Source of the DNA: an uncultured Pseudomonadota bacterium
Lineage (GTDB): Bacteria > Pseudomonadota > Gammaproteobacteria > Ga0077536
Direction of reading: 5' to 3'
NCBI GenBank assembly: GCA_903825645.1
Contig: CAIKBL010000058.1
Coordinates: forward strand, 1 to 36,447
DNA: 36,447 nt
In this document: positions 8,619 to 17,326 of the stretch, piece after piece
How positions within the stretch are numbered: the stretch's first letter is position 1
Layout of the letters: each line of letters begins with the position of its first letter
Notes under the pieces: generated by a model
The model's input: only the letters and a program-made list of their open reading frames with translations
What the model was told of the DNA's origin: nothing
The model's database searches: none
Translations under genes and position numbers: made by a program

Positions 8619-9800
8619 ATGAAGCTGCCGGCGAGATTACCTGATCCTACTCAGGATGAAATAGCCATTTCATCCGTCCTCGCGGCGCAGATAGCGGAAG
8701 AGATCCGGATCGCGGGTGGGTTTCTCGGCTTTGAGCGGTTCATGGAGCTCGCACTCTATGCGCCCGGCCAGGGCTATTATGTGGCAGGCGCACATAAATT
8801 TGGTGCGGCGGGCGACTTTGTAACGGCGCCGGAAGTGTCTCCTCTTTTTGGCGCGTGTCTTGCCCGCCAATGCGCCGCCGTGGCACCGCTGGGCGGTCAG
8901 GGCATCATCGAGTTTGGGGGGGGGAGCGGACGCTTGGCGATCGGCCTGTTGACCGAATTACGGCGGCTCGGCATCGACCATCTCCCCTACGCGATAGTGG
9001 AACTCAGTCCGGAGTTGCAAGCGCGTCAGCAGGCCCTTATAGCGGCGGAGGCGCCAGATTTGCTCGCGCACGTCCAATGGTGGCGAGGACCACCCGTCAC
9101 GCCTTGGGACGGCGTGATAATCGCCAACGAAATCCTTGATGCGCTGCCGACGATCCGCTTCGAAATTTCTGGCGGGCATATTTTAGAACAAGGCGTTGGT
9201 TTAGACGATCATGGTGCATTCGACTGGCGCCTGCGCCCGGCCACGGTGGCGCTAGCTGACAGCGTACGGGCGGCCCTACCCGAGTCACCCGAGACCTACC
9301 CTGACGGGTTTCGATCGGAAATAAATCCGCGGCAGTCGATCTGGTTAGCACATCTGTCGGGTTTCCTGCGGCGTGGCGTGGTCGTGCTCGCGGATTACGG
9401 GTATCCCCGGGCCGAGTATTATCATCCGGATCGTGATGACGGCACCTTGCAGTGCTATTACCGACATCGGGTGCACGCGGATCCGTTTTGGTTCCCCGGG
9501 GTGCAGGACCTGACAGCGGCGGTAGATTTCTCCGCGCTGGCCGCCGCGGCGGAGGTGGCCGGTTTTGCCGTCATGGGGTTTGCCGAGCAGGCTCAGTACC
9601 TGATCGCCTGCGGAATTACAGACTTACTGGCCGCGTTTGTTGAGGAGCACCCGGCGGCGGGTTACCGTGCGACGCAAGCAGTTAAGACCCTGCTGCTACC
9701 CCAGGAAATGGGGACGCGGGTTAAATTCATGACCCTCGCGCGGAACTATGACGGTGCTATCGTGGGCCATAATTTGCGTGACGCGCGCCACCGTCTTTAG
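8619..9800 (+). CDS. SAM-dependent methyltransferase, MidA/NDUFAF7 family
   Basis: A 393-residue member of the MidA (NDUFAF7) family. The mitochondrial member methylates an Arg of a complex I subunit; the bacterial substrate is unknown to me. It has the N-terminal FMELALYAPGQGYYV, the family motif GDFVTAPEVSPLFGACLARQ, and the SAM-binding loop IIEFGGGSGRLAIGLL, followed by ANEILDALP and VVLADYGYPRAEYYHP. The C-terminal part contains the typical FWFPGVQDLTAAVDF. A run of eight or more G lies at the SAM loop codons (about 8917-8926), a slippage-prone spot, but the frame is intact. It is divergent from the pteridine reductase with only 30 bases between them, a pairing often seen in gammaproteobacteria. 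Confidence 0.93.
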   Translation: MKLPARLPDPTQDEIAISSVLAAQIAEEIRIAGGFLGFERFMELALYAPGQGYYVAGAHKFGAAGDFVTAPEVSPLFGACLARQCAAVAPLGGQGIIEFGGGSGRLAIGLLTELRRLGIDHLPYAIVELSPELQARQQALIAAEAPDLLAHVQWWRGPPVTPWDGVIIANEILDALPTIRFEISGGHILEQGVGLDDHGAFDWRLRPATVALADSVRAALPESPETYPDGFRSEINPRQSIWLAHLSGFLRRGVVVLADYGYPRAEYYHPDRDDGTLQCYYRHRVHADPFWFPGVQDLTAAVDFSALAAAAEVAGFAVMGFAEQAQYLIACGITDLLAAFVEEHPAAGYRATQAVKTLLLPQEMGTRVKFMTLARNYDGAIVGHNLRDARHRL

Positions 9801-9913
9801 CGGTTTGCCTGGCCGCGCGCCTTGTGCCCGATGGCTTATCGCGAGTACAACCGACAATCTGATTGACTAACCTTTGAGGCCTCGATCCTTCCATATCGGG
9901 TCAGCGAAATCCT

Positions 9914-10810
9914 GTGACGACATCCCCCAATCAAATCATCATGTTCGCCGATATTGTGGGCAGCAGTGCGCTCTACGACCAACTCGGGGACGTGGTTGCC
10001 CAGCGCATCATCGCCGAGTCGCTATCGGTGATGGCCAGAATAGTGCGGCATCATGATGGACGCGTGGCGGCGGAGCTTGGCGACGAATTAATGTGTTATT
10101 TCCCCACTGCCGGAGATGCCGCGGCCGCGGCCGGGGCGATGCATGCCCGGTTGTCGCAGCCCGATCCTTTGCCGACCCACGACTTCCGCCATCAACTCCG
10201 GATCGGCCTACACGTCATTCCTGTCGGTGACGAGGAAGCGGGATTAGCCAGTGAGGCAGGGAAAGTAGCGCATTGGGCTGCACGTCAGGCGAAAGCCGAC
10301 CAAACGTTGGCAACGCTACCCGTGATTGATGCGTTGCCCGGGATATTTCGTGCGGTCTCCTGGTTCGTGGGTGACGAGACTTGGAATTTCGTTTCTTTCG
10401 AGCATGTTACGCTGTATGAAATAGTCTGGGACGTTGGCGCGATCACGGTTTCTTCGCGCGATCAGCATGGGACGGAGGATGACCGGTATGATGCGGTTAT
10501 CTTCGTCTATGAGCATCAAACAGTGTTGCTCAACGCTGAACGTCCTGTGCTCAGTGTTGGACGTGCCGATGAGAACGATCTGAGTATCAAACATGACTTG
10601 GTCTCTCGCCAGCATTTTACCGCGCAGTTTAGCCGCGGTCGCTGCACGCTGACGGACAAAAGTACGAACGGAACGGTCCTCATCACTGATGGGGAAATGA
10701 TTTACACCTTGAAGCGTGATGTTGTGCGGTTGACAGGGGGCGGCCAAATCGTTCTCGGCCATACTACGCACGGAAGGCCCGTGGCCTCTATTCGTTTCGA
10801 CTGTTTATAG
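9914..10810 (+). CDS. Class III adenylate/guanylate cyclase-like domain fused to an FHA domain
   Basis: A 298-residue soluble protein starting at GTG 9914. Residues 1-170 form a class III cyclase domain. Metal-binding Asp13 lies in FADIVGSS and Asp57 in LGDELMCYF. The conserved transition-state Arg is present at R124 in AHWAAR, but the usual Asn of VNxAAR is replaced by His120, and the Asp expected a few residues earlier is not seen. After a linker, residues 200-298 form an FHA phosphothreonine-binding domain with VGRADENDLSI (R217), VSRQHF (S231, H234) and STNGT (N252). Cyclase-FHA fusions are a known architecture. Cyclase activity is uncertain here because of the substitutions. No kinase or phosphatase partner lies nearby. 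It is convergent with cca. Confidence 0.9.
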   Translation: MTTSPNQIIMFADIVGSSALYDQLGDVVAQRIIAESLSVMARIVRHHDGRVAAELGDELMCYFPTAGDAAAAAGAMHARLSQPDPLPTHDFRHQLRIGLHVIPVGDEEAGLASEAGKVAHWAARQAKADQTLATLPVIDALPGIFRAVSWFVGDETWNFVSFEHVTLYEIVWDVGAITVSSRDQHGTEDDRYDAVIFVYEHQTVLLNAERPVLSVGRADENDLSIKHDLVSRQHFTAQFSRGRCTLTDKSTNGTVLITDGEMIYTLKRDVVRLTGGGQIVLGHTTHGRPVASIRFDCL

Positions 10811-10827
10811 CGGCTCCTAAAACTTAA

Positions 10828-12048
10828 CTAATCCGACCTCGTCGAGCCGGTCCAATCGCCCTTCAGGTTGTGACGGAGCGCCTCAATTCGCGCCGCTCTC
10901 AATGCCGCCTTTACCTGCGGGCCATCAACGCACTGGGCCAGAATGGGCGCCATCTCCACCGCGCGACAGACTGCCACCGTCGCTCTTATCCACGCGCCTT
11001 GCGGATAAGAGATGAGATCCTCATCCCCCCTGCCCTGCATCGTCCCTATTTCACAGGCGAGGAGGAGCTCTTCGAGGCGAGCGGGTCTGCGGAAGGCGTC
11101 GAGATCGGACAGAAAATCTACGAGCGCTGACAAATCCAGTGCTCGTACGCGATGAATTTTCCCGTGATACCGCGCGACCAGCGACGCCAGGTCACGATAG
11201 GCACTAGGGACTTTAAGACGCGCACAAAAAATCTCAAGAAGATGTCTGCGTGGCGTCTGCTGCTCGGCCTGCACAGGTAACAAGGTGGCTGGACTTTCCG
11301 TCGCGCCGAAATCGTAGAGCAAGAGTGCGAAACGTACCGTGGTCGGTGTTTTGTGGTGTGCACTGGCACGGAGCCTGCGCAGTAGGTGCACGCGCAGGTC
11401 AGGTTGCGTCCCGTCAAATAAATACGCAAGCTCCGGAAATAACGCAGAAAGTGCGCCGCACGCGTGTAGGACTTCGATAAAACGTGCCGGATGAGGCTCG
11501 CCCAAAGCCCGCTCCAACTCAGACCAAACGCGCTCAGCAGTAAGCGTCGTCAGCTCTCCACTGATGGCCAGGCTCCGCATGAGTTCGAGTGTCTCCGGTG
11601 CGACCCGATAATCGAAACGGGCGGCAAACCGAGCGACACGTAATACTCGAAGGGGATCTTCAGCGAAAGCCGAAGTAATGTGACGAAGGATGCCTTTCTC
11701 GAGATCCGCCTGTCCACCGTAGGGATCAATCAATTTTCCGTGCTTATCTTGCGCGATCGCGTTGATGGTGAGATCGCGGCGCGCTAAATCTTGTTCCAAG
11801 GTAACGTTCGTTGCCGTATCAAACTCGAAGCCATGGTAACCGCGACCCTGTTTGCGCTCGGTACGTGCGAGCGCATATTCCTCTTGGGTGCGAGGATGGA
11901 GGAATACGGGAAAATCGCGTCCAACCTGACGAAATCCGAGTCTAATCAACTCTTCCGGCGTCGCGCCCACCACGACCCAGTCGCGATCAACGATCGCTCT
12001 CCCCAGAAGACGGTCCCGCACGGCCCCTCCCACCTCATATATCTCCAT
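10828..12048 (-). CDS. cca: CCA-adding tRNA nucleotidyltransferase with degenerate HD domain
   Basis: Adds or repairs the 3'-CCA of tRNAs. From the ATG at 12048 it has 406 residues, the length of the E. coli-type class II enzyme with an HD domain. The N-terminal MEIYEVGGAVRDRLLG and the catalytic DRDWVVVG (Asp21, Asp23) are intact, as are RRDLTINAIAQD and the nucleotide-selecting helix ERVWSELERAL. In the C-terminal region the HD motif of the E. coli enzyme (HDLGK) appears as YDFGA, and the downstream His cluster (LPRHHGHE in E. coli) is LPVQAEQQ. The phosphohydrolase site is therefore probably dead while nucleotidyl transfer remains. A TTG start nine codons upstream is possible. It follows slt on the same strand with a 118-base gap. 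Confidence 0.95.
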   Translation of the reverse strand: MEIYEVGGAVRDRLLGRAIVDRDWVVVGATPEELIRLGFRQVGRDFPVFLHPRTQEEYALARTERKQGRGYHGFEFDTATNVTLEQDLARRDLTINAIAQDKHGKLIDPYGGQADLEKGILRHITSAFAEDPLRVLRVARFAARFDYRVAPETLELMRSLAISGELTTLTAERVWSELERALGEPHPARFIEVLHACGALSALFPELAYLFDGTQPDLRVHLLRRLRASAHHKTPTTVRFALLLYDFGATESPATLLPVQAEQQTPRRHLLEIFCARLKVPSAYRDLASLVARYHGKIHRVRALDLSALVDFLSDLDAFRRPARLEELLLACEIGTMQGRGDEDLISYPQGAWIRATVAVCRAVEMAPILAQCVDGPQVKAALRAARIEALRHNLKGDWTGSTRSD

Positions 12049-12166
12049 CACGAACTTTCGCGTCCGCGGTGGCAACGGCGCGTCGTATCCGACAGCGCGT
12101 TTTCGGTATGGCCACCGAAAATTGAGTCCCTTGGTGGGGGATTTACGCTGAGGTGAGGCAATGCCG

Positions 12167-14098
12167 TCAACATTCGCGGGAGACGACTGGCGTGGGACGT
12201 GTCATATCTTTCATTCGGGTGGCCAGGGAGGTGACGCGTCCGCCGAGTCGCCATTCATAGATGGCGGTATAAAACAAAGCTCGACGCACATACCCTTCGG
12301 TTTCCGCAAAGGGGATCGTTTCCACCCAGAGATCTGCCGCCTCGCAGGGCGCGGCGCGCAACCAGGTCCTGACCCGACTGGGTCCTGCGTTGTAGGCGGC
12401 GGCCGCAAGCGGAAAGCTTCCACCAAACCTATGTAGAACCTGCGCCAGATAGGCGCTCCCCAGCGCGAGATTTTTGTCGGCCTGCTTAAGTTCGGCCGGC
12501 GAGCGCAGCCGTATGCCCGTTTCTTTTGCTGTCGCACGTGCGGTTTCCGGCATCAGCTGCATGAGTCCAAGGGCACCCACTATCGAACGTGCATCGGTCA
12601 TGAAGGCGCTTTCCTCCCGAACGATACTGTAGATAAACGCCGGCGGCAGCCCTTGTTGGCGCGCGAGCTGCTCAATCTGCGGTTGATGCAGGAGCGGGAA
12701 ACGCAATTCGAGATCGTCATAGGATCGCAGCAGGCCAAGCGCCTGAATCGTGCGTTCCGCCCAGCCCCAGTCACTGGTCAGAACGGCACCGATCTCCTGC
12801 GCACGTTTGTCGCGCCCCCCAAGTTCAAATTCGAGTTCGCTGCTCGCCTGTTGGCGCAACCCCAACCGATAGAATTCATGCGCCCTACCGATGCCAACGA
12901 GCCCATTGATGCGCGTCCGCTCGGCCATCGTCGGCGCAATGGCCCGCGACCCTATTGCGTAGGATTTCCCCCGCCGGTCGCTCGCTAAAAATCCGTAGTA
13001 ATCTCGCTCTTTGGCTAGTGCATCAAAAAGTGCATCCGCCTCTGTTTTGTGACCGGTCTGCTCTAACGCCCTGGCGTGCCAGTAGCGCCAACGTAGCGGG
13101 TTGGTTGCCGCATCCCGTGGCTGGCCGGCGGTCCAGAGAGCGATTTGCTGCCAGTCGCGGGCGCGCAAGCCTTCGCGTAAACGCAAGCGCTCAATGACCT
13201 CATTGACGCCCTCTGGATTCACTTGCGCCAGAAAGTCTCGGAGATCGGGACGGTGTTGGGCGGCGGCAGACAACGCAATTTCTCGCGTCACGAAGCCCTT
13301 GTCGCTTGCGGAGAACGTATATCTGGTGCGCGCCTCCCGCCAGGCGGCAGAGCCTCGGGCAACATCGAGGCGCGCTAGGCGCGACAAACCGTAGGCGACG
13401 AGATCGCGGACTTTCTGTGTGTCGTCCTTGAGCAACGGTAATTGAAGGGTGAGTTCCGGCGCTTCACTGATTTTTACCAGCAGTCCAGCCAGTGATTGAT
13501 CGGCGGCGCCGCCGAAATGCGTCGCGATTTGCGTCGCGATTCTTGGATTCCCCGCGTGTGCGGCGAGCACCACACGTCGCCAGACCAGTTCATCCGTCAG
13601 AATCTTGCGTTCGCGCAGCGCGGCGAATACAGCGTCGCAAGCTGCCGGTTGCGCGTTGCCGGTCAGCCAGAGATCGAGGCCGGCCTTCATGGCGGTGACT
13701 GGCGTCTTCTCCCGCAGTTGGTGAGCTAACAAATGACATCGAAGCTCCGGCTCGCTTTGGGGGGTGTAATCGGCGATGAACAGGTCAAACCGCCCTTGGC
13801 GCGCGGTTTCACGGAGCCATTCGGTACGTAGGCGACTTCCAATCAGAGTGTCGGGGTTGAAGGCGAGAAATGCGCGGATCTCTGGGGATGGGAGCGTGTG
13901 CAAACGCGCCATTAGCGCCTGATACTGAAGATAGGGGTACAGGGGATAATCGCGTAAGGTACGCAAATTTGCGAGGCGGGGCGTAACGCCCCGGAGTCCG
14001 GCAGCATAGGTCGTTTTGAACAAGAGGCGTTGTCTGGCGAGATCGCCGGACTCGGCCGACCAGGCGCAAAACAGAAGAATAAAGGCGAGATACTTCAT
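12167..14098 (-). CDS. slt: Soluble lytic murein transglycosylase, Slt70 family
   Basis: Periplasmic enzyme that cleaves the MurNAc-GlcNAc bond of peptidoglycan to give 1,6-anhydro products. The 643-residue protein starts with a signal peptide (MKYLAFILLFCAWSAESG). Residues 20-460 are helical superhelix repeats forming the U-ring, and the C-terminal SLT domain covers 475-625. The catalytic Glu is E496 in IVREESAF, followed by GALGLMQLMPETA (509-520) and AAAYNAGPSRV (566-576), all typical of the Slt70 fold. The length matches Slt70 (about 645). The ribosome-binding site AAGGA lies 5 bases before the ATG. It is divergent from the nitroreductase and upstream of cca on the same strand. Confidence 0.95.
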   Translation of the reverse strand: MKYLAFILLFCAWSAESGDLARQRLLFKTTYAAGLRGVTPRLANLRTLRDYPLYPYLQYQALMARLHTLPSPEIRAFLAFNPDTLIGSRLRTEWLRETARQGRFDLFIADYTPQSEPELRCHLLAHQLREKTPVTAMKAGLDLWLTGNAQPAACDAVFAALRERKILTDELVWRRVVLAAHAGNPRIATQIATHFGGAADQSLAGLLVKISEAPELTLQLPLLKDDTQKVRDLVAYGLSRLARLDVARGSAAWREARTRYTFSASDKGFVTREIALSAAAQHRPDLRDFLAQVNPEGVNEVIERLRLREGLRARDWQQIALWTAGQPRDAATNPLRWRYWHARALEQTGHKTEADALFDALAKERDYYGFLASDRRGKSYAIGSRAIAPTMAERTRINGLVGIGRAHEFYRLGLRQQASSELEFELGGRDKRAQEIGAVLTSDWGWAERTIQALGLLRSYDDLELRFPLLHQPQIEQLARQQGLPPAFIYSIVREESAFMTDARSIVGALGLMQLMPETARATAKETGIRLRSPAELKQADKNLALGSAYLAQVLHRFGGSFPLAAAAYNAGPSRVRTWLRAAPCEAADLWVETIPFAETEGYVRRALFYTAIYEWRLGGRVTSLATRMKDMTRPTPVVSREC

Positions 14099-14187
14099 GG
14101 GATCCTTGTAATCTGGAACGGAGGATTCTCGTTGCCGACTGACGTGTGCGCAATGTAACGTGAAAAATTTTTGGAGGCAGACCTTTT

Positions 14188-14754
14188 ATGACGACGCCCG
14201 CGCTGCTTGCTGAGCTAGGTACCTTGGTCCGGGAGCGACGGACTATTCACGATTATCGGGATGATACGCCTCCGCGGGAAACCGTGCTGGAGGCCTTGGA
14301 TGAGGCTTGTTGGGCACCCAACCATCGTCGCACCGAGCCCTGGCGTTTTACCTTGCTGGGACGCGCGTGTGCTTTGCAGGTCTCGGCCCTTAACGCGGAG
14401 TTGGTCGCTGCGAAGCAGGGTGCCGAGGCCGCCGAGGCCAAATTGCGCCGATGGTCAGCGATGCCCGGATGGTTGGTGGTTACCTGCATCAAGACGCCCG
14501 ATCAGATGCGTGAGCAGGAAGACTATGCAGCATGCTGTTGTGTGGTGCAGAACCTCGCCCTCACACTCTGGGCGCGCGGGATCGGCATGAAATGGGGGAC
14601 GGGTAAAGTCACCCGGGATCTGCGTTTTTTTCAGCTGATTCAGGCCGATCCGGCAACAGAGTTCGCAGTTGGGCTTTTCTGGTATGGTTACCCCGCCGAG
14701 GTTCCGAAACAGACACGTCGACCCCTAAACGAGTTTCTCAAAATCATTGAGTAG
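14188..14754 (+). CDS. Nitroreductase family protein (FMN-dependent, YdjA-like)
   Basis: A 188-residue flavin-dependent oxidoreductase of the nitroreductase superfamily. The N-terminal RRTIHDYRDD is the phosphate-binding segment for FMN (RRS/T-R-Y type), and EACWAPNHRRTEPWRF is the characteristic substrate-side motif of the short YdjA group. The C-terminal GIGMKWGTGKV and FWYGYPAEVPKQTRRPL complete the FMN site. The physiological substrate is not predictable. The length fits the minimal YdjA type, which lacks the extra helices of NfsB. GGAGG lies 11 bases before the ATG. It is divergent from slt and followed by the DUF427 gene on the same strand 63 bases later. Confidence 0.9.
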   Translation: MTTPALLAELGTLVRERRTIHDYRDDTPPRETVLEALDEACWAPNHRRTEPWRFTLLGRACALQVSALNAELVAAKQGAEAAEAKLRRWSAMPGWLVVTCIKTPDQMREQEDYAACCCVVQNLALTLWARGIGMKWGTGKVTRDLRFFQLIQADPATEFAVGLFWYGYPAEVPKQTRRPLNEFLKIIE

Positions 14755-14817
14755 CTGGCGTTAGTGTGCGACGGGCTAGAATAGGGGCCAACTTAATCGT
14801 TCACAGGGAGGGATTTC

Positions 14818-15102
14818 ATGGCTAAGGCAGTCTGGAATGGGGTGGTACTTGCGGAATCGCCCGACTACGAAGTGGTCGAAGGAAATATTTATTTTCCCCC
14901 GGCCACGCTCAAACGAGAATTCGTGCAGGAAAGCGCGACGCATACCGTTTGCGGCTGGAAAGGCACCGCCAGTTATTACGACGTGGTGGTCGATGGTAGG
15001 GTCAATTCGGATGCATGCTGGTTCTATCCGGAGGCGAAGGCCTTGGCAAAAAACATTGAGGGTTACGTCGCCTTTTGGCGCGGTGTCGAAGTCACGGCGT
15101 GA
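14818..15102 (+). CDS. DUF427 domain-containing protein
   Basis: A 94-residue single-domain protein with the DUF427 signature: WNGVVLAESPDYEVVEGNIY at the N-terminus, the central VCGWKGTASYYDV, and a C-terminal WFYPEAKALAKNIEGYVAFW. It is a small beta-fold protein, widespread in proteobacteria and actinobacteria, without an established biochemical role. The strong ribosome-binding site GGGAGGG lies 6 bases before the ATG. It may be co-transcribed with the nitroreductase gene. It is convergent with hemH, 22 bases apart. Family membership is clear; function is unknown. Confidence 0.93.
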   Translation: MAKAVWNGVVLAESPDYEVVEGNIYFPPATLKREFVQESATHTVCGWKGTASYYDVVVDGRVNSDACWFYPEAKALAKNIEGYVAFWRGVEVTA

Positions 15103-15124
15103 ATGAGGCCGTGACCGGTTGCCA

Positions 15125-16342
15125 CTAGGCGGATGCACCGAGTGCGAGTGCCCGACGCTGGCGCGCGAGACCACGTTGGATTTCCTCGGTCTCATCCCAG
15201 TCTGGTGCAGCTTCCGGCCAACCCGCTAGGTGACGGCTTATTAGCGTTGTGAGGGCGTGGATATGGTCTTTTCGCGCATTTAACGCGGGGATGTAGCGCA
15301 GGGCTTTCCCCCCGGCGGCGATAAACAGCGCGCTATTTTGCAGTGCGATTTCTTCAAGCGTTTCTAGGCAGTCGACTGCGAAGCCTGGACATATCACGTC
15401 CACTACGCCCAAACCCTCGCGGGCCGCGGCGATTAAGGTGCGATCGGCATAGGGCTCGAGCCAGCGGTCGCGACCAAAACGCGACTGGAATACGACTTGC
15501 CAATGCGAATCGTCTAATTCGAGTTTCTCCGCGACTAGTCGCGCGGTGGCCTGACATTGACAAAAATAGGGATCCCCCGCCATAAAATAACGATGCGGAA
15601 GGCCGTGGAACGAGAAAAACAAACGTGCTCCCCGGCCGTTTTTTTCCCAATGCTCGGTGACGGAGGCCGCAAGTGCGTCAATGTAACGCGATTCGTCATG
15701 ATAGCTGGCGATGAAGCGCACGTCCGGGAGCCATCGCCAGCGCTGCAATACTGTGGTGACGGCGTCGAACACCGAGCCGGTCGCTGGACCGGAATATTGG
15801 GGATAGAGGGGCACCACGAGTAGGCGGCGCATCCCCGCGGCCCGGAACGCCTCCAGTGCGGTCATGACAGACGGCGCGCCGTAGCGCATGGCTAATCCCA
15901 CCCGAATTCGACCCGGAAAAAGCAGGTCGAGCTGCTGGGCGACAGCTACTTGCTGAGCAAGAGAGAAGGCCAGTAAGGGGGAGCCTTCCGGGGTCCATAT
16001 TTTGGCGTAGGCGTGCGCGGACCGTCGTGGCCGAATATTTAGAATGACCCCGTAGAGGATGGGTAGCCACAGCCAGCGGGGAAGCTCGATAAGTCGTGGA
16101 TCGGACAGGAATTCCGCCAAATAACGGCGCACGGCTTTGGGGGTCGGGGCATCCGGAGTCCCGAGGTTACAGAGCAGGACGCCGACGCTGTCTCGCGTCG
16201 TGTGAGAATGGCCGCTGACGCCGAGGTACCGAGAATTGGATAAAGCCACTGGTTGAATCTCGGGTATGGAGGTGAGCGTTATGTTATCAGGGCTGGACAG
16301 CCTGCTGATCAAATCCAGCCCGGAGTGTGTAATGTCGGTCAT
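15125..16342 (-). CDS. hemH: Ferrochelatase HemH, with an extended N-terminus
   Basis: Inserts Fe(II) into protoporphyrin IX in the last step of heme synthesis. The catalytic His is in FFSFHGLPHRYF, and VFQSRFGRDRWLEPY carries the conserved acidic residue. GVLLCNLGTPDAPT is the N-terminal family signature, and VICPGFAVDCLETLEEI the C-terminal one. From the ATG at 16342 the protein is 405 residues, about 40 longer than usual. The extra N-terminal segment (MTDITHSGLDLISRL onward) precedes the usual SRYLG region. The real start may lie further in, for example at a GTG near the codons for VALSNS, since no good ribosome-binding site precedes 16342. It is divergent from ppk2. Confidence 0.95.
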   Translation of the reverse strand: MTDITHSGLDLISRLSSPDNITLTSIPEIQPVALSNSRYLGVSGHSHTTRDSVGVLLCNLGTPDAPTPKAVRRYLAEFLSDPRLIELPRWLWLPILYGVILNIRPRRSAHAYAKIWTPEGSPLLAFSLAQQVAVAQQLDLLFPGRIRVGLAMRYGAPSVMTALEAFRAAGMRRLLVVPLYPQYSGPATGSVFDAVTTVLQRWRWLPDVRFIASYHDESRYIDALAASVTEHWEKNGRGARLFFSFHGLPHRYFMAGDPYFCQCQATARLVAEKLELDDSHWQVVFQSRFGRDRWLEPYADRTLIAAAREGLGVVDVICPGFAVDCLETLEEIALQNSALFIAAGGKALRYIPALNARKDHIHALTTLISRHLAGWPEAAPDWDETEEIQRGLARQRRALALGASA

Positions 16343-16489
16343 GAGGGGTGACAACTTGTGTCTGTCACGCAAGCAGGAGTCCCTCTCCTGTCCTTGGGGA
16401 CTGTAGCGATTAGCCAAACGGCAGGGGGGCGCGTCTAAAAAAGCACCTCGAGTGACGACCAAATATTTTCGGTATTAAGGGCGCGGTAA

Positions 16490-17299
16490 ATGCATCTTGC
16501 AAAATTATTGGTTCAACCGGGTAGCAAACTCGACCTCAGCGTGCACGATCCGCGTGATCTCGCGGGCGCGCCGCCGGATAAACCAACGCGGCTGAGAAAG
16601 CTATCCGAAATTTCTGCTGAGATCGAAGCTTTACAGGACAAGCTTTACGCCGGGCAGCGGCACAAGGTGCTGATCGTCCTGCAGGGCATGGATACGGCGG
16701 GCAAGGATGGCACAATTCGGCATGTATTCAGCGCTGTTAATCCGCTGGCAGTGCGCGCTAAGGGTTTTCGTGCGCCGGCTGGCGAAGAGATCAGCTACGA
16801 TTACTTGTGGCGGGTTCATCGGCAGGTCCCCCGCCGGGGTGAGATCGTTATCTTCAATCGCAGCCACTATGAAGATGTACTCGTGGTGCGCGTCAACGGT
16901 CTCATCGACGCTTCGGAATGTGCCCGTCGTCTGCGCCAAATAAGAGAGTTTGAGCGTATGTTGGCCGAAACCGGCACAACTATCGTCAAGTTTTTTCTAA
17001 ACATTTCGCGTGAGGAGCAGGGGCGAAGATTGCAGAATCGTATCGATGATCCTGCCAAGCAATGGAAGTTCGACCCGACAGATCTCGAGGCGCGTAGTCA
17101 TTGGAACGACTATATGGACGCTTACACCACTGCGCTCGCGGAGACCTCGGCTTCTTGGGCGCCCTGGTATGTCATTCCGTCGGACTCTAAATCGACCCGT
17201 AATCTACTGGTCAGTGCGGTCTTACGCGATCAGCTTTCCGCGTTGCATCTGGAATATCCGCAGTCAAAGTTGGATTTTAAATTTTTTCGAATCGAATAA
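16490..17299 (+). CDS. ppk2: Polyphosphate kinase 2 family nucleotide phosphotransferase
   Basis: Transfers phosphate between polyphosphate and nucleotides. The 269-residue one-domain protein has Walker A GMDTAGKDG at 66-74 and the lid/Walker B block EIVIFNRSHYEDVLVVRV at 118-135, followed by the lid segment with KFFLNISREEQGRRLQ. NPLAVRAKGFRAP is the motif after the P-loop. The N-terminal LSVHDPRDLAGAPPDK and overall length fit the group annotated as polyphosphate:nucleotide phosphotransferase, often called class III PPK2, whose studied members can phosphorylate both AMP and ADP. Substrate class is inferred from resemblance only. AAGGG lies 7 bases before the ATG. It is divergent from hemH and convergent with the NhaD-like gene. 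Confidence 0.92.
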   Translation: MHLAKLLVQPGSKLDLSVHDPRDLAGAPPDKPTRLRKLSEISAEIEALQDKLYAGQRHKVLIVLQGMDTAGKDGTIRHVFSAVNPLAVRAKGFRAPAGEEISYDYLWRVHRQVPRRGEIVIFNRSHYEDVLVVRVNGLIDASECARRLRQIREFERMLAETGTTIVKFFLNISREEQGRRLQNRIDDPAKQWKFDPTDLEARSHWNDYMDAYTTALAETSASWAPWYVIPSDSKSTRNLLVSAVLRDQLSALHLEYPQSKLDFKFFRIE

Positions 17300-17326
17300 T
17301 TAACGCTATTTTGAATGCGCCGCGTT

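Noticed and set aside
8917-8930. Poly-G run in the methyltransferase gene as a frameshift or phase-variation site
   Set aside because: The run encodes the conserved Gly-rich SAM loop and the frame is intact; contingency switching is unlikely for this family.
9862-9895. TTGACT upstream of the cyclase gene as a -35 box
   Set aside because: No -10 sequence at acceptable spacing.
16347-16403. Two inverted repeats (GTGACA/TGTCAC and AGTCCC/GGGACT) in the hemH-ppk2 gap
   Set aside because: Short stems with long loops, easily expected by chance; no riboswitch or known operator recognised.
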